Notes under the pieces: model-generated | The model's database searches: none | Told to the model about the DNA's origin: nothing | What the model saw: only the letters and a program-made list of their open reading frames with translations | Position numbers and translations under genes: made by a program | In this document: in pieces, positions 1-9,480 of the stretch | Layout: the number at the start of each line of letters is the position of its first letter | Numbering within the stretch: the stretch's first letter is position 1 | NCBI GenBank assembly: GCA_027596945.1 | Contig: JADGJH010001185.1 | Location: 1-11,468, forward strand | Direction of reading: 5' to 3' | From: Physocladia obscura | Lineage: Eukaryota > Chytridiomycota > Chytridiomycetes > Chytridiales > Chytriomycetaceae | Length of the DNA stretch: 11,468 nt

Positions 1-1620
1 CCTTCACGGAGGAGTTTCCGACTTCAATACCAACCGCAGCCGCATTTTTCTGCTCCATAGTGGCATTTTCACTTTCAGTCTCGGTTTTTTGGCTGCCACT
101 ATCAACACTTAAATCTTTCCCCTTCTCCAAAACGCTTTCCACTGTCTCCTCTTTCTCCTCTGACTCATTTTCATCTTCGCTGACCTCAGTGTCTTCTCCA
201 GTTTGCGTATCTTTGATGACGCGACGGTCCTTTTTGACGGTTTTCACTTCCATAGTTTCGGCAACGAATATTGTTTGCGTTTTTTTCTTTCGTAACGATT
301 GTTGGTATGAGGCGAGGTTGCGAGCAGTCGATTTTTCGACAATAGCCAATGCTGCCGCATTTTTGAATGTGTATATAAAAATTGTAATACTATGTTATTC
401 ACGGTTTTTGGTTTTGGTTTTTTATGTCCATATTTAAAATTAAAAAAAAAGGAAAAAAAGGAAAGAACAAGAAAAAACTCAACTGTTCATTGCTATCAAC
501 TGCAGATGCAAGTTCAAGTTCAACTTGATCACTAATAACGACTTGCTGTGCGCCAATCGTCAACTCGCGCAAAGTTTTATTGACTCGGATTGCACGGCTT
601 AACGCGCGAATTCCTTCCTCAGTAATTTCATTTCCAGAAATATCAAGCTGTTCGAGAGTAGTGTTGACTTCAATTGCCTGTGAATGAAAAGTGTGAAAAT
701 AAAATGGGGCAGCTTCTTTAAAGGACAAAAAAATAGTCAAAAAAAAAAAGCCAAACATTACCTTTGCAAAAATAATAATTTCTTCAGTAGTTAATCCACT
801 TTCAGCGAGTTCAAGGGTCGCTATGCCCGTATTTGTTGCAATTTCATTTGCAAGCCACACAATATCCAAATCTCCTTCTTCAAGCACAGTGTTCCTGGCT
901 TCCGGCTGATCGATTTCCTCGACTTCGACTTCCACGGGCTTCAACGTGACCACTTGATGGGTCTCGGTGGTCGTAATTTCTTGGATCACTTCGCCAGTTT
1001 CGGTAACGACAGTGGTTTCTTCTACTGAGATTGTGTCTCCGCCATCATTTGACGATTGCGCAACGGTACCAGCGGCGGGTATTTTTGGCTGGTAGAAATA
1101 GATGTATATTTATTAATTAGTTGAAGGTTATTCGTCTTCGTTTTTTTCGGTTGAATCGATGCAAATTGGATGCAAAATACGGGGCGTAGATAAAATAACG
1201 GTAATTCAAGAGAGAGAGAAAGACGCGGCCATAAACTATATGTATATCCATTTTGGACACAAACCTGTGCGGAAGATGTCGTGGTAGTAGTGGTAATAGT
1301 AGTTGCGATTGTATTCGCTATGGCGGTTTGGTCAGCAGCTGTGACTGTAGCCCCAGGAAAGGCCGCATCTGAGTTCTGGCAAGGCGCATTTGATTAGAGA
1401 AATCATTTTGACGAATTGAAGAACGCGCGGAGGGGAGTGATTGGTTTTTTAGGGAGAGCATAGACTAATAAAGAGGTTGTGAATGGCGAAATAATCACGA
1501 CAACTGCAATTGAGAAAAAAAAGTCGTCTTTGCGTATTCCGACACAAATATGCATTGCACACACAAAGTTTGGTTGTTATGAAGAAGATGAACCTGACTC
1601 ACCGTTGTGGCTTGTACCAT
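1..1620 (-). CDS. Tropomodulin-like leucine-rich-repeat protein (C-terminus beyond window)
   Basis: Five exons fit phase and splice signals: 1620-1603, 1375-1265, 1088-762, 677-484 and 389-1, giving at least 346 residues, open at the left edge. The start is the ATG at 1620, followed six codons later by a strong donor (gtgagt). Residues 7-110 are Thr/Ala/Ser/Glu-rich linker. Residues about 115-253 hold LRR units of the ribonuclease-inhibitor/tropomodulin type: LANEIATNTGIATLEL, then AIEVNTTLEQLDISGNEI, then AIRVNKTLRELTIG. The next stretch, N-E-H-I-T-I-F-I-Y-T-F across the fourth junction, aligns with the tropomodulin cap (pattern NxTLLKFGYxF), followed by a helix ending SLRKKK. After residue 255 the tail is Lys/Glu/Ser-rich and disordered. 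Tropomodulins cap actin pointed ends; an actin role here is inference. The fourth intron uses a weak gttgag donor, chosen because only it keeps frame and alignment. A generic LRR protein is the alternative. Confidence 0.75.
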
Positions 1621-2013
1621 TTCAATTCGGGTTTCTCAAAGAGGGATGTTTGGTTTTAAGAGGTTTTTCAAGAAATAAATTTTCCGGCTCCTTCGGCGAA
1701 AAGAGATTCTTTGAAATTTGGAATTTGGCAGGTCAAAGGGGTAAAAAATTGCGGTTTCATTTGAGTTTTTTTCGTGAAACGTCTTGTGGCTTATGGAATA
1801 TTGATTCCACTCAAGAAGATTATTCGGGGTATCGCTAAAACATAGGAAATTTGCGAGATTTTATAAAATTCAAGTCCCGCAAGTTTCAGGTTCATGGGCA
1901 ATATACCCAGATATTTTTTTCCAGGGTCCGAAAAAAAATACAATCCCTCGCTATGATTCACGAAAATCGCGTAAATTTTAATTTTCAATTTTATAATCCA
2001 ATTTTTGTTAAAT
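1621..2013. other. Intergenic AT-rich spacer between two minus-strand genes
   Basis: This 393-bp gap separates the stop of the MPN-like gene from the start codon of the tropomodulin-like gene, so it must hold the terminator of the former and the promoter and 5' leader of the latter. The half nearest the upstream gene (about 1900-2013) is rich in A/T runs. I see no convincing AATAAA or TATA box. The plus-strand open frame crossing part of it (1479-1838) begins at GTG, has no family resemblance and overlaps the first intron and exon of the minus gene. Confidence 0.6.
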
Positions 2014-3030
2014 TTAATCAACAATCATGGCATCACCCCCGCCATCTTCTAAACCAATAACAACAGCAGCAGAAGCAGAACCAATTTCAGCATCTACTCT
2101 TCCTCCGCTGACACTTAACAGTTCTTCTTCACTCACTCCTTTCAAATTCACAGATCCAGCATTTACCCCTCTGATTCCATCATCAGTAATTCTGACTACC
2201 TCATCAATTTCTGTCACACGAGAAACGCTTACACCACCGCCACCTGCTATTGAGCCATTGTTGACAAATGTAGAAGCAAGAGAATTGCTGGCACTTGCAG
2301 CAGCTTTCCGCATTGAGGAAGGTAATGCTCCTCGTTTGCTGTTACTACTGTTATTGCTGTTACCTATTGCTGCCACTGCTGCTGTAGAAGTTATTCCACT
2401 CACATTCACACCCCCAACAGGATTCATCGAAGACGCTGTCACCAAAGCTCCAGGATCCCGTTTTTTGCCTTTGTCGTTTCTTTGCTTCCGTGACTTTTTC
2501 GCGGCAGCAGCGGCAGCAGCGGCAGCAACGGCGGAAGCGGTGGAAGCGGTGGAAGCGGTGGAAGAAGTGTTTCCAATGCCGACGCCAGCCATTGACGCAT
2601 TGCGTTTTAAGGACTCCACAATATCATCCTCACCACCCGTTATTATCGCAGTAGATGAGGATATCTCGTCGCCGGACACAAAAACAGGTGCGTCTGAATA
2701 TTCAACTGGAGATGTTGTGGTGCGCGGCGGCGCTACATGTAGTTGTGCGATGGCTGTTGCTGGTGGTATTGGCGGAGCTAATGGCGTTGTTGAGATAGAA
2801 TTAAGGGCACCAGTGGGGATATTTGACCCGTGGAATTGAGGAAAATGTTGGTGAAATGGGCTCGCGGCGATTATTCCAGGGATTCCAGAAGTTGAATAGG
2901 GGTTTTGAGTTTGGTGGTGAAGTTGTTGCTGTTGCTGCTGATGATGGTGATGGCTGTGTATCGCTGTTGTTCCGTTTTGAGCAACCGACGTGGCAGCAGA
3001 GACGGCGGCAGCAAGAGAGGATAGAATTTC

Positions 3031-3066
<36 letters not shown>

Positions 3067-4757
3067 ACGTCGAGCAGCAAGTCTCTCGGTTGTTATCTGT
3101 GAAGTGTTTATAAACATTTGTTGAATTTGGTTCAGAAATGTGTCACCTCTGATATAATGTCTTCAAAGGATGTGCCTCCGGCAGACCCAAATAAAGGAGG
3201 ACACCCGGCAATAATGTCCGAATATTCTGCGCGCAACTTTGACAGGACAACATCGATAGATTTCCGGAGGGTAATTTTGGCATCGGCGACGATGCGTAGA
3301 TTGATATCAGCTATTGAGTCAGTTGCGGTTGCAGTTGCAGAAGCCTGGACGGCAGCCAGTTCGGCACATAGGATGGCGTTGAGGGTCATTTTGTTTTCCG
3401 GGTTGAGTGGGTGGTGTAGGCGGCGGAGGGCGGGGACGAGGCGAGAGACCGGCAGGTCAGCGTGGCTCAGGCCGTGGTTGGAGCGCAGCACATGGGGGAG
3501 GGCAAAGGCGGCTTCAAACACGCAGACGGGGATTTCATCGGCTTCGACGAAGAGTTGTTGATGCTGTTGATGGTGTTGTTGTTGAGTTTGCTGAGTGGCT
3601 GAATGCGTGGCTGAATGCATGGTAGGGGTCGGGGTGGAGGTCGTTGAGGTTGTCGAGGTTGTTGTTGTTGTCGTCGTGGTCGTCGTCGAAGGTAGAGCGG
3701 GATTTGGGGTGGTCGACGCCGTAGAGGCCAACGCACTTAGGGTGGCCGCGCGAAAGGCACGCACGGCTACGACCGGCGCCACCAGAGGTGCGTGTGGCGG
3801 TGGGGGCGCAACCTCCGGGAAGAAGCGCGACGGGCGGTTAGCCGACGTGGCGGAGACGAGCACCCCCACAACCACCGCAGCAGCAAATGCACCAGAAGAG
3901 GATCCATTAAGTGATTTTCTGTTACTTTGCGTGTTATTCTGCGTGATCTTATTCGTATTGCTGTGATATGTTTGCTGCTGCTGAAAGTATGCTTGTGCTT
4001 GTGTCTGCGTGTGTTGCTGCAGGAGCAGCTGACGTTGCAGATCACGTGTCGTTGGCAGCGGCGGTTCCATGGCCGCAACTGTGCGCACCCAGCCCACAAG
4101 CAGCGTCTGTGTTGTTTTCGTATTTGAGTCACCTTCAAAGTCTTCGCAATTATTACTGTTGTTATTATTGTTGCTGTTTGTCCCTCCGCCACCGGCCTCT
4201 CCCTTGAGATTATGATGATTATGATTATGATTATTATTATTAGTATTATTGCTGTTGCTGTTGCCGTCATCGCGGTATTCTTGTTTGAGTTTGTCACCCA
4301 ACGTTCGCTGTTCATATTGTTCGTGAACCAGCCGGTCAATCACGCCCACCAGCCACTGATCCGAATTCGCGTAAGCGTAAGCATACGGAAGGTTTGTAGT
4401 ATTGCCGGGCATGTTCGTGTCACCACTGTTACTGCTGCTACTACTAGTGTTGAAGGTATTAAAGTCCACTGTTTCCAGCCGCGTCCCGTGTGCCACACCA
4501 CTGCGATCATCAATCCATCCTATCAATATCGCGCATACAGAGCCACTGCTGTTGCTGTTGCTGTTGCCGTTTTCCCATTCAGCATCGGCTTCGTGTATAT
4601 AATCGCTTGTCGTTTGCGAAAGTGTTTCCGTTTCGAGCGAGCGCAGTGCGTGTGCTGACAGCTGTGACATTATTTGCTGATCCACAGCAAGCACCAGATT
4701 TTTTTTCCCTTGTTGCTGTTGTAATTGTTGTTGCTGTTGAATTTGATTCTGCTGCAT
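2014..4757 (-). CDS. MPN-like protein without JAMM ligands, possibly Abraxas/FAM175-like, with long low-complexity tail
   Basis: Two exons, 4757-3147 and 3096-2014, are joined over a 50-bp intron (donor gtgaca, acceptor cttcacag, phase 0); reading through would hit TGA. The product is about 897 residues. Residues 30-45 (MSQLSAHALRSLETE), 74-99 (CAILIGWIDD then LETVDFN), 220-242 (LLVGWVRTVAAME, then LPTTRDLQ) and 292-304 follow the strand-helix order of an MPN domain. The JAMM HxHP should follow VGW but reads V-R-T-V-A, so the fold should be catalytically dead, as in Abraxas, CSN6 or eIF3f. A predicted helix at about 455-515 fits the coiled coil of Abraxas-type scaffolds. Inserts are Asn-, Thr-, Gln- and His-rich. 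The second exon has Gln12 (548-559), His/Gln, an Ala run and a basic NLS-like patch (737-750). No C-terminal SPxF BRCA1-binding motif is present. The MPN assignment is moderate and the family assignment tentative. An alternative start is Met30. Confidence 0.5.
3034..3063 (-). repeat. Pure (CAG)10 microsatellite coding poly-Gln
   Basis: Ten uninterrupted CAG codons (CTG on the plus strand) are flanked by one CAA on each side. Together they encode the 12-residue poly-Gln run just after the exon junction of the MPN-like gene. Uninterrupted triplets of this length tend to vary by slippage. Confidence 0.95.
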
Positions 4758-4785
4758 CTCTTTCCATGAAATTCAAAAAACAGAA
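4758..4785. promoter_or_regulatory. 28-bp gap between divergent start codons (shared promoter zone)
   Basis: The start codon of the MPN-like gene (minus, 4757) and that of the URI/Bud27-like gene (plus, 4786) are separated by only 28 bases. Each 5' leader must therefore lie inside the other gene's transcribed region, or one true start lies further in: Met30 of the minus gene, at 4670, would widen the gap to 115 bp. I see no clear TATA box. The shared position suggests a bidirectional promoter; this is inference. Confidence 0.45.
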
Positions 4786-7700
4786 ATGCAACCACAACAG
4801 CAGCAACAACTTCGGTTTGCAGAAAAATTAGATAATGTGCGTTAACAAATTTCTCTTTTAGTTTCCTCATTCTTCTGAAAATCCTTTTTTGTTTTGTTAA
4901 AGCTGCTTAATGCTGCAGAAGCTCAACATGTCGTTTTCTCCTCCCACAAATCAGACTATGAAAAACTTGATACTTTTCTTCTAAAAGTTCCCGAAACCAC
5001 TAAACTTGAATATCATGTGCCTGTCGGAAAATTCGCATTCGTTGAAGCAACGATAGTCCACACAAATGAATTGATTGTCTCCCTTGGTGCAAACTATTTT
5101 GTGGATCGGAGCGCTATACAGGCTCGTCAAATTGTCAAGAGGCGAATTGCTTGTTACGTATAAATTCTTTTTTTTTTCTGTGGTTCTCACAAACAAAAAA
5201 AAAAACATTAGATGTTGACGAAAACATTCGAATCAAAACCGATGAAATCAATCAACTCAAAATGCGAAAACAGCTACTTATAAAATCTACGCGTTTGATT
5301 GACAAAGATGGTGACGAAGTCAATGAGGAAGGGCTCAAATTTGTTGAAATTCGTGAACTCGAAGATGACGACGGAAACGTAACGTATGATCAAAACTGTA
5401 TGTGTGTAATTTTCTTTTCTTTTCTTATATCGGTTCTTGTTGTCTCACATGCAATCTTGTCACGTTTAGTACTATTTTCTGAACTCGAAAATGCCACACC
5501 GCCAATCTCCTATTCAAACTCATCCATGCAACGACAACAGGGAGAACTAAAACAACATCAAGAGAAGGAAAAATCACTTGGCGAATTCGAACTTTCACTC
5601 CTCCGCAAATTTGATAGCCTCGAAGAGCTTGAAAAAAATGCCACTGAGAATAATAAAGACAATAGTGACAATGAAAGCGGTGACGAAGGGGGCGAATACA
5701 AAGAAGAAGAAGAAGAAGAAAGCGACAACGAAAACGAAAATAACAGCGACAATGAAGAAAAAGATGAATATGAAGTTGGCCTTCTTGAATTCTCATCTGG
5801 ACTCCGTGAAGATGATGACGACGACGATTTTAACGACGATTTCGAACGCGATTTTGAAAGCGGAGATGATGATTTTAGTAGTGATTATGACGACGATGAC
5901 TACCAGAATCGCCACAGCAACAGCGGTAAAAAGCAGCAAAATTGTGAAAAATCAATAAAAACAAGAACAACAAAGCAACAAATATCTTCGGCTTTAAAAC
6001 CAATCGCCACGGAAAAAAAAACCTTGGTTTCTCGATTTCTGCCCGATACACCAAATTCGACAACGATAGAATCCAACTCGATGGTGATAAAAGAGCGACG
6101 GGCTGGTAATAATTTATCCAGTACAGGCCAGCAAATTCGAACTCCAGCGGATATTTACGAGCACATGAAATCGGTTGTCGAGGCTGCTACTGTTACTACT
6201 TTGAATTCCACATTGCCAACAAATGGAATTCATGAACAAGAAGTAAACCGCGATTCTTATCCATCGCTGTCTATTTCGACAATAACCTCTACTGAATTCA
6301 CCGCACCTGTACGTGCGGTGGCGGCGGTAGCTAAACAAAAAAAATCACAAGAATCGTCGTCGTCGTCGTTAAAATCGATATTTTCGCAAGAAATTATCAC
6401 AGAACACGATTTTAACAATGACAATGAAGACGATAACCTATCGTTCAATGACAGCGACGACTTTGAACAGTATTTATTCGGCCGCGAACTTTCCACCGCT
6501 TATTACGAGAAACGGGATGTTTTACATGCGGAGCAATCGAAAATTTTGGATCTGTTGGACGATGATGCTTTAGAGGTTATTTTATTTTTTTTCCCCCTTT
6601 TTTATTTTATGTTTTCTCTGAATCTTTTTTTATCGCATTCAGCGGTTGGCATTGCGAGAAGAAAATCGGAATACATCGTTGTTTAAGGCGAAACGGTTTG
6701 GATTTGGGTCGACAGAAAATCAGTTGGACGAAGAGATTAGACAGTATATTTTGGTATGTAAAAAATAAGTAAAACTTCAAAAAAAATAAAAATGAAACAA
6801 TATTTTCTTTTCACAGCAACAAAGACGTGAAGCGGAAATTTCATTACGAGACGAAGCCTCTGCTGCATCTGGAGCTACAATCGAAGAAAATAATTCTCAA
6901 GCTAGCAATCGTCCAACAAAAGTGGATGTGAATGGCAAGCCACGGTTTAAGCCGACAATTCCGATAGTGAAATCAGCCACAAAAAAAAGCGATCTAACAG
7001 AAACATCAACAACAGAAACAAAATCACCGTCATCAATATCACAACAAGCATCTTTAGTTTCTACCACCACCCCTACATTAACAACTTCTGTCCATCCTCA
7101 GCCGTTGCTAACAAGAAAAAAATCAGTGACATTTTCTGACGAGCTTCTGTTGGGTCCCACTGGTTCTGAAAACAGTAATAATCTAGATTTCAATTTGAAA
7201 AGCGGCGCTGTTCCAGAGAAATCTGCTTTGAAATCTACTTTTACTGGAACCCAAAAAAACAAAGCCAAGACGGCGATAGCGGTTACAGCGACAGCGACTA
7301 CAGTGACGACAGAGATACTAACGACTGTGGGTGATGTAAGAAAACAGCTTGAAGACCCGCTGGTTCGAAAAATATCGAAATTCAAAGCTGCCCGACAGCA
7401 ACAGCAGCCTGGAAACTTCAGTAATGCTGACGGATATCAAGATGAAAAAAGCAAGGGCAGTGAGGATGCGAGCGGTTTCGTTACTGGCGCGATAAGAAAG
7501 CAGCTTCTTGATGATGTCTCTGAAACAAATAATTTTGCCCAATCGTCACAATTGCCGCCGCAGCCGCAAAAGTTTAAGACTGCGCAGCTATTAGCCAAAT
7601 TCGGAGGAGAAATACTCGACAATAAAGAAAATGGAGTACGTGAAGAAGCAAAAGAATCGTCAGAAAATCACGAGGAAGGTGTTTCTGATCTTTATTCAAC

Positions 7701-8220
7701 GCTGCCAGATTTGAAAGAATTTACTGAAGACGCAGTTCCAAATGATAGTCGTCGTGAGAAAACAGCCAAATCAAGTGGGAAGAATTTCAAGGAACAAACC
7801 GCCCCGTTACTTTCGAAAGGTATCGAAGCATCCATTGACTTCATGGTACGTCACGCAAAGAAAATCAAACCCCCTAGTGCAACCTCTGCCTTGATATCCG
7901 CTTCAACAAAGACAGCAACGTTGTCCGAAGCTGCGAAAAACAAAAATGGAAACACTAGCGGCAGCATTATGTCGCCATTCAGCGCGCCGATCGAAGTCGC
8001 ATTGGACCCATCGGAGAAAGTTGAAGAAATTTATAGACCACCGGCAACAGTAGAAGGCGGAGAAAACGAGTATGAAGTGCGGCATCGGCCGGTTGCAGAT
8101 GTGATTTTCGAGCGAAATTATAGTGGGGGCGCAGCAAGTGCAAGCGGAAATGATAGCGGGGTGGCGAAAGAAGGGGTTGTGAAAAAGAAGTCGTTGTTCA
8201 AGTTAATGCGGGAGGGTTGA
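4786..8220 (+). CDS. URI1/Bud27-type unconventional prefoldin
   Basis: Six exons (4786-4836, 4903-5152, 5212-5397, 5470-6575, 6643-6753, 6817-8220) give 1035 residues; introns are 59-72 bp and all phases agree. Residues 1-160 form a prefoldin-alpha-like unit: an N-terminal coiled coil (from MQPQQQQQLRFAEKLDN), the core VGKFAFVEATIVHTNE (about 58-73), SLGANYFVDRSA (77-88), RRIAYVDENI across the second junction, and a second helix ending near KFVEIREL. URI/Bud27 proteins work with R2TP-prefoldin-like complexes in RNA polymerase assembly and, in yeast, in translation; these roles are from the family. Residues 224-310 are strongly acidic. Residues 494-520 (FGRELSTAYYEKRDVL) match a conserved fungal URI helix. 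The tail has KISKFKAAR (753-761), VIFERN (997-1002) and a basic end, as in the fungal Bud27 C-terminal domain, plus a PP1-docking-like KSVTF at 670-674. At 1035 residues it is longer than human URI. The first intron's AAG acceptor and the second intron's gttacg donor are weak but forced by phase. Confidence 0.88.
7120..7134 (+). other. Candidate RVxF-type PP1 docking motif (KSVTF) in the URI-like protein
   Basis: Codons at residues 670-674 spell K-S-V-T-F, which fits the [RK]-x-V-x-F consensus used by PP1 regulatory subunits. It is followed by S-D-E-L and sits in a disordered Ser/Thr-rich stretch where docking is plausible. Human URI is known to bind PP1-gamma. Short motifs arise by chance, so this is suggestive only. 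Confidence 0.4.
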
Positions 8221-8314
8221 ACGGCTTCTTATTTATTTTACTTATTCAGTTGCCACTTATTACAATGAGGTTCAACGAAAAAAAAAGCGAAAAACAGAAG
8301 CAGAAACAATATAA

Positions 8315-8320
8315 AATAAA
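8315..8320 (+). terminator. Likely polyadenylation signal of the URI-like gene
   Basis: A canonical AATAAA lies 95 bases after the URI stop codon, inside an A-rich stretch (8278-8340), as expected for a 3' untranslated region. Confidence 0.5.
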
Positions 8321-8348
8321 ACAAACCAAAACAAAATATTATATTAAA

Positions 8349-8644
8349 TCAATTATCAATCCTAATGTTGAAGTACTGATCCAGAATTCTCAAGAGTCTT
8401 GCTTTTTGTTGATTCTTTAAGAGTTGTCTGTGGCTGGGCATTTCCTTTTTCATATCATCTCCTTCGTCGCACGATATCCTTGTCAGAGTTGATTTCGACG
8501 AGTCTGCCAGTGCCATCAGTAATGGACTTGATTCTGCTTCAAGAATTTGGCTTGTCTCGGTCATTGGTTGTTGGCTAGTTTTTTTTGTTTTTTTGTTTGG
8601 TCTGGCCCTTTCTCACATTTTTTCTCTTTCACCTGCTTAGGCAT
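8349..8644 (-). pseudogene. Small Lys-rich ORF broken at an oligo-A tract (possible gene remnant)
   Basis: On the minus strand an ATG at 8644 opens a 27-residue basic peptide (MPKQVKEKKCEKGPDQTKKQ...) that runs through two A-runs of 7 and 8 bases near 8578-8594 and then stops. In a neighbouring frame, open across the same A-runs, a 71-residue ORF starts at 8564 (MTETSQILEAES...) and ends in RILDQYFNIRIDN. A length change in the A-runs would put the two in one frame, so this may be a small gene broken by slippage. An intron or chance open frames are also possible. I do not recognise the product. Confidence 0.3.
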
Positions 8645-9061
8645 TCTCACTTTGCTTGTGTGTATAGTTTCCCTAACAAAAGCCACCATATATTCAATTA
8701 AACTGAATCTATTTTTGAATTACTTTATCATTTTGCCATTATTAGAAAGACTTTGTAATAAAGTGAAGTTCTGTGGGATTTGCACTGGTACACACCAGCC
8801 AGGCCATTTGAACAAGGCACGGAGTTTAAAAGATTCAGACTGGCGCCTCACGCCTTCAATCCAGAAAGAAAAACTGTAAATGAACAAACGTTGGCCCTCT
8901 AATTTTCGTTAGTAATCGTTGTGGACCCCTGTAGATTTTTCCAAGATTTTCCTGATTTCATTTCACAGAAACACAAAGGTGAGGCTTGTATCCTCTTGTT
9001 GAATGACAGCAGGTGGTGTGGTTGATATTAATGGATAGTTATTGCTGGTTCAGACGAACTC

Positions 9062-9370
9062 ATGGTTTACACTATTGTGGTTCATCTGCACGCCAAAGAC
9101 GATGCGGAGGCAATTGCGAAACTACACAGCAAGCTGATTGAAGCCAGCCAGGTGTACAGCAAAGACACGGAAACTATCTCGTGGTTTGTCATGCAGGACC
9201 ATCTCGACAAGCGCGCATTCACAATCGTCGAGCGTTACGAGCACGAGTCCAGCCAGCAATACCACCTCAACAATCCTTACTGGAAAACTTTTGATCCGTA
9301 TGTCATTCCACTGCTCGACAAGCCCATGGATTTGCGTAGATTTAACGAGCTCGATTCTCCTGTTGTCTAA
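9062..9370 (+). CDS. ABM-domain (dimeric alpha-beta barrel) protein
   Basis: This is a single-exon ORF of 102 residues with an ATG start, close to the full length of a stand-alone antibiotic-biosynthesis-monooxygenase (ABM) domain. It opens with the first strand (VYTIVVHLHAK). A helix follows (AEAIAKLHSKLIEASQVYSKD), then strand 2 (TISWFVMQD), strand 3 (AFTIVERYE), a second helix (SSQQYHLNNPYWKTF) and a final segment (VIPLLDKPMDLRRF). The E-x-x-Q-YHL-N-P pattern is typical of small fungal members. The fold usually forms dimers. Activities range from quinone or heme oxidation to none known, so no substrate can be given. No signal peptide or membrane segment is visible. Its composition is more balanced than the flanking sequence, and it appears intact. 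Confidence 0.88.
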   Translation: MVYTIVVHLHAKDDAEAIAKLHSKLIEASQVYSKDTETISWFVMQDHLDKRAFTIVERYEHESSQQYHLNNPYWKTFDPYVIPLLDKPMDLRRFNELDSPVV

Positions 9371-9383
9371 ATCGCGCTCTTAA

Positions 9384-9389
9384 AATAAA
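9384..9389 (+). terminator. Likely polyadenylation signal of the ABM gene
   Basis: AATAAA lies 13 bases after the TAA stop codon of the ABM gene and is followed by a T-rich stretch (9398-9419), the usual order for a eukaryotic cleavage site. Confidence 0.6.
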
Positions 9390-9463
9390 TTAAAGTGTTT
9401 TTATTTCTCATCTTTTTTTGTCTCACATTCTGAGATATTTTGTGCGCGCAGCACCAAATCCCA

Positions 9464-9477
9464 GATTTGCGCAAATC
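9464..9477. repeat. Perfect 14-bp palindrome
   Basis: GATTTGCGCAAATC reads the same on both strands. It sits between the 3' end of the ABM gene and the broken ORF at 9616, directly beside a block of C runs. It could be a binding site for a dimeric regulator, but there is no direct evidence. Confidence 0.9.
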
Positions 9478-9480
9478 AAA

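Larger units (their letters stand above)
8221..9061. other. Intergenic region between the URI-like and ABM genes
   Basis: This 841-bp stretch begins with the A-rich 3' flank of the URI-like gene, then contains a frame-broken ORF on the minus strand (8349-8644, listed separately). From about 8650 to 9061 I find no supportable gene. A plus-strand open frame to 8879 has no ATG at its head, includes T-rich hydrophobic translation of the antisense A tract, and resembles nothing I know. The last 100-200 bases before 9062 should include the ABM gene promoter, but no clear TATA box is seen. Confidence 0.5.

Noticed and set aside
1479..1838. Plus-strand open frame of 119 codons
   Set aside because: It starts at GTG, overlaps the first exon and intron of a well-supported minus gene, and has no recognisable motif.
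2027..2839. Plus-strand 270-codon ORF with an ATG start
   Set aside because: It is the antisense reading of the repeat-rich second exon of the MPN-like gene; its Ala, Leu and Ser runs mirror the Gln/Ala/Ser codons of the other strand.
4212..4246. ATT/ATG-rich repeat that might be taken for a CRISPR-like or satellite array
   Set aside because: It is the reverse of Asn/His codon runs (AAT, CAT) in the MPN-like gene, with no spacer structure.
3147..4757. Active JAMM deubiquitinase
   Set aside because: The His-x-His ligands expected after VGW are absent, so a catalytic metalloprotease call is not supported.
3118..4831. Several plus-strand ORFs rich in Val, Ala, Arg or Cys
   Set aside because: They are shadows of the trinucleotide-rich first exon of the MPN-like gene on the minus strand.
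5425..6496. Minus-strand ORFs over the URI-like gene
   Set aside because: They are antisense translations of the acidic and Ser-rich exon; splice phase and family similarity support the plus strand only.
8547..8879. Plus-strand 110-codon frame with a Cys-x-x-Cys near its end (FCGICTG)
   Set aside because: It has no ATG at its head, its first third is a T-rich reading of antisense A runs, and a lone CxxC is not enough for a zinc-finger call.
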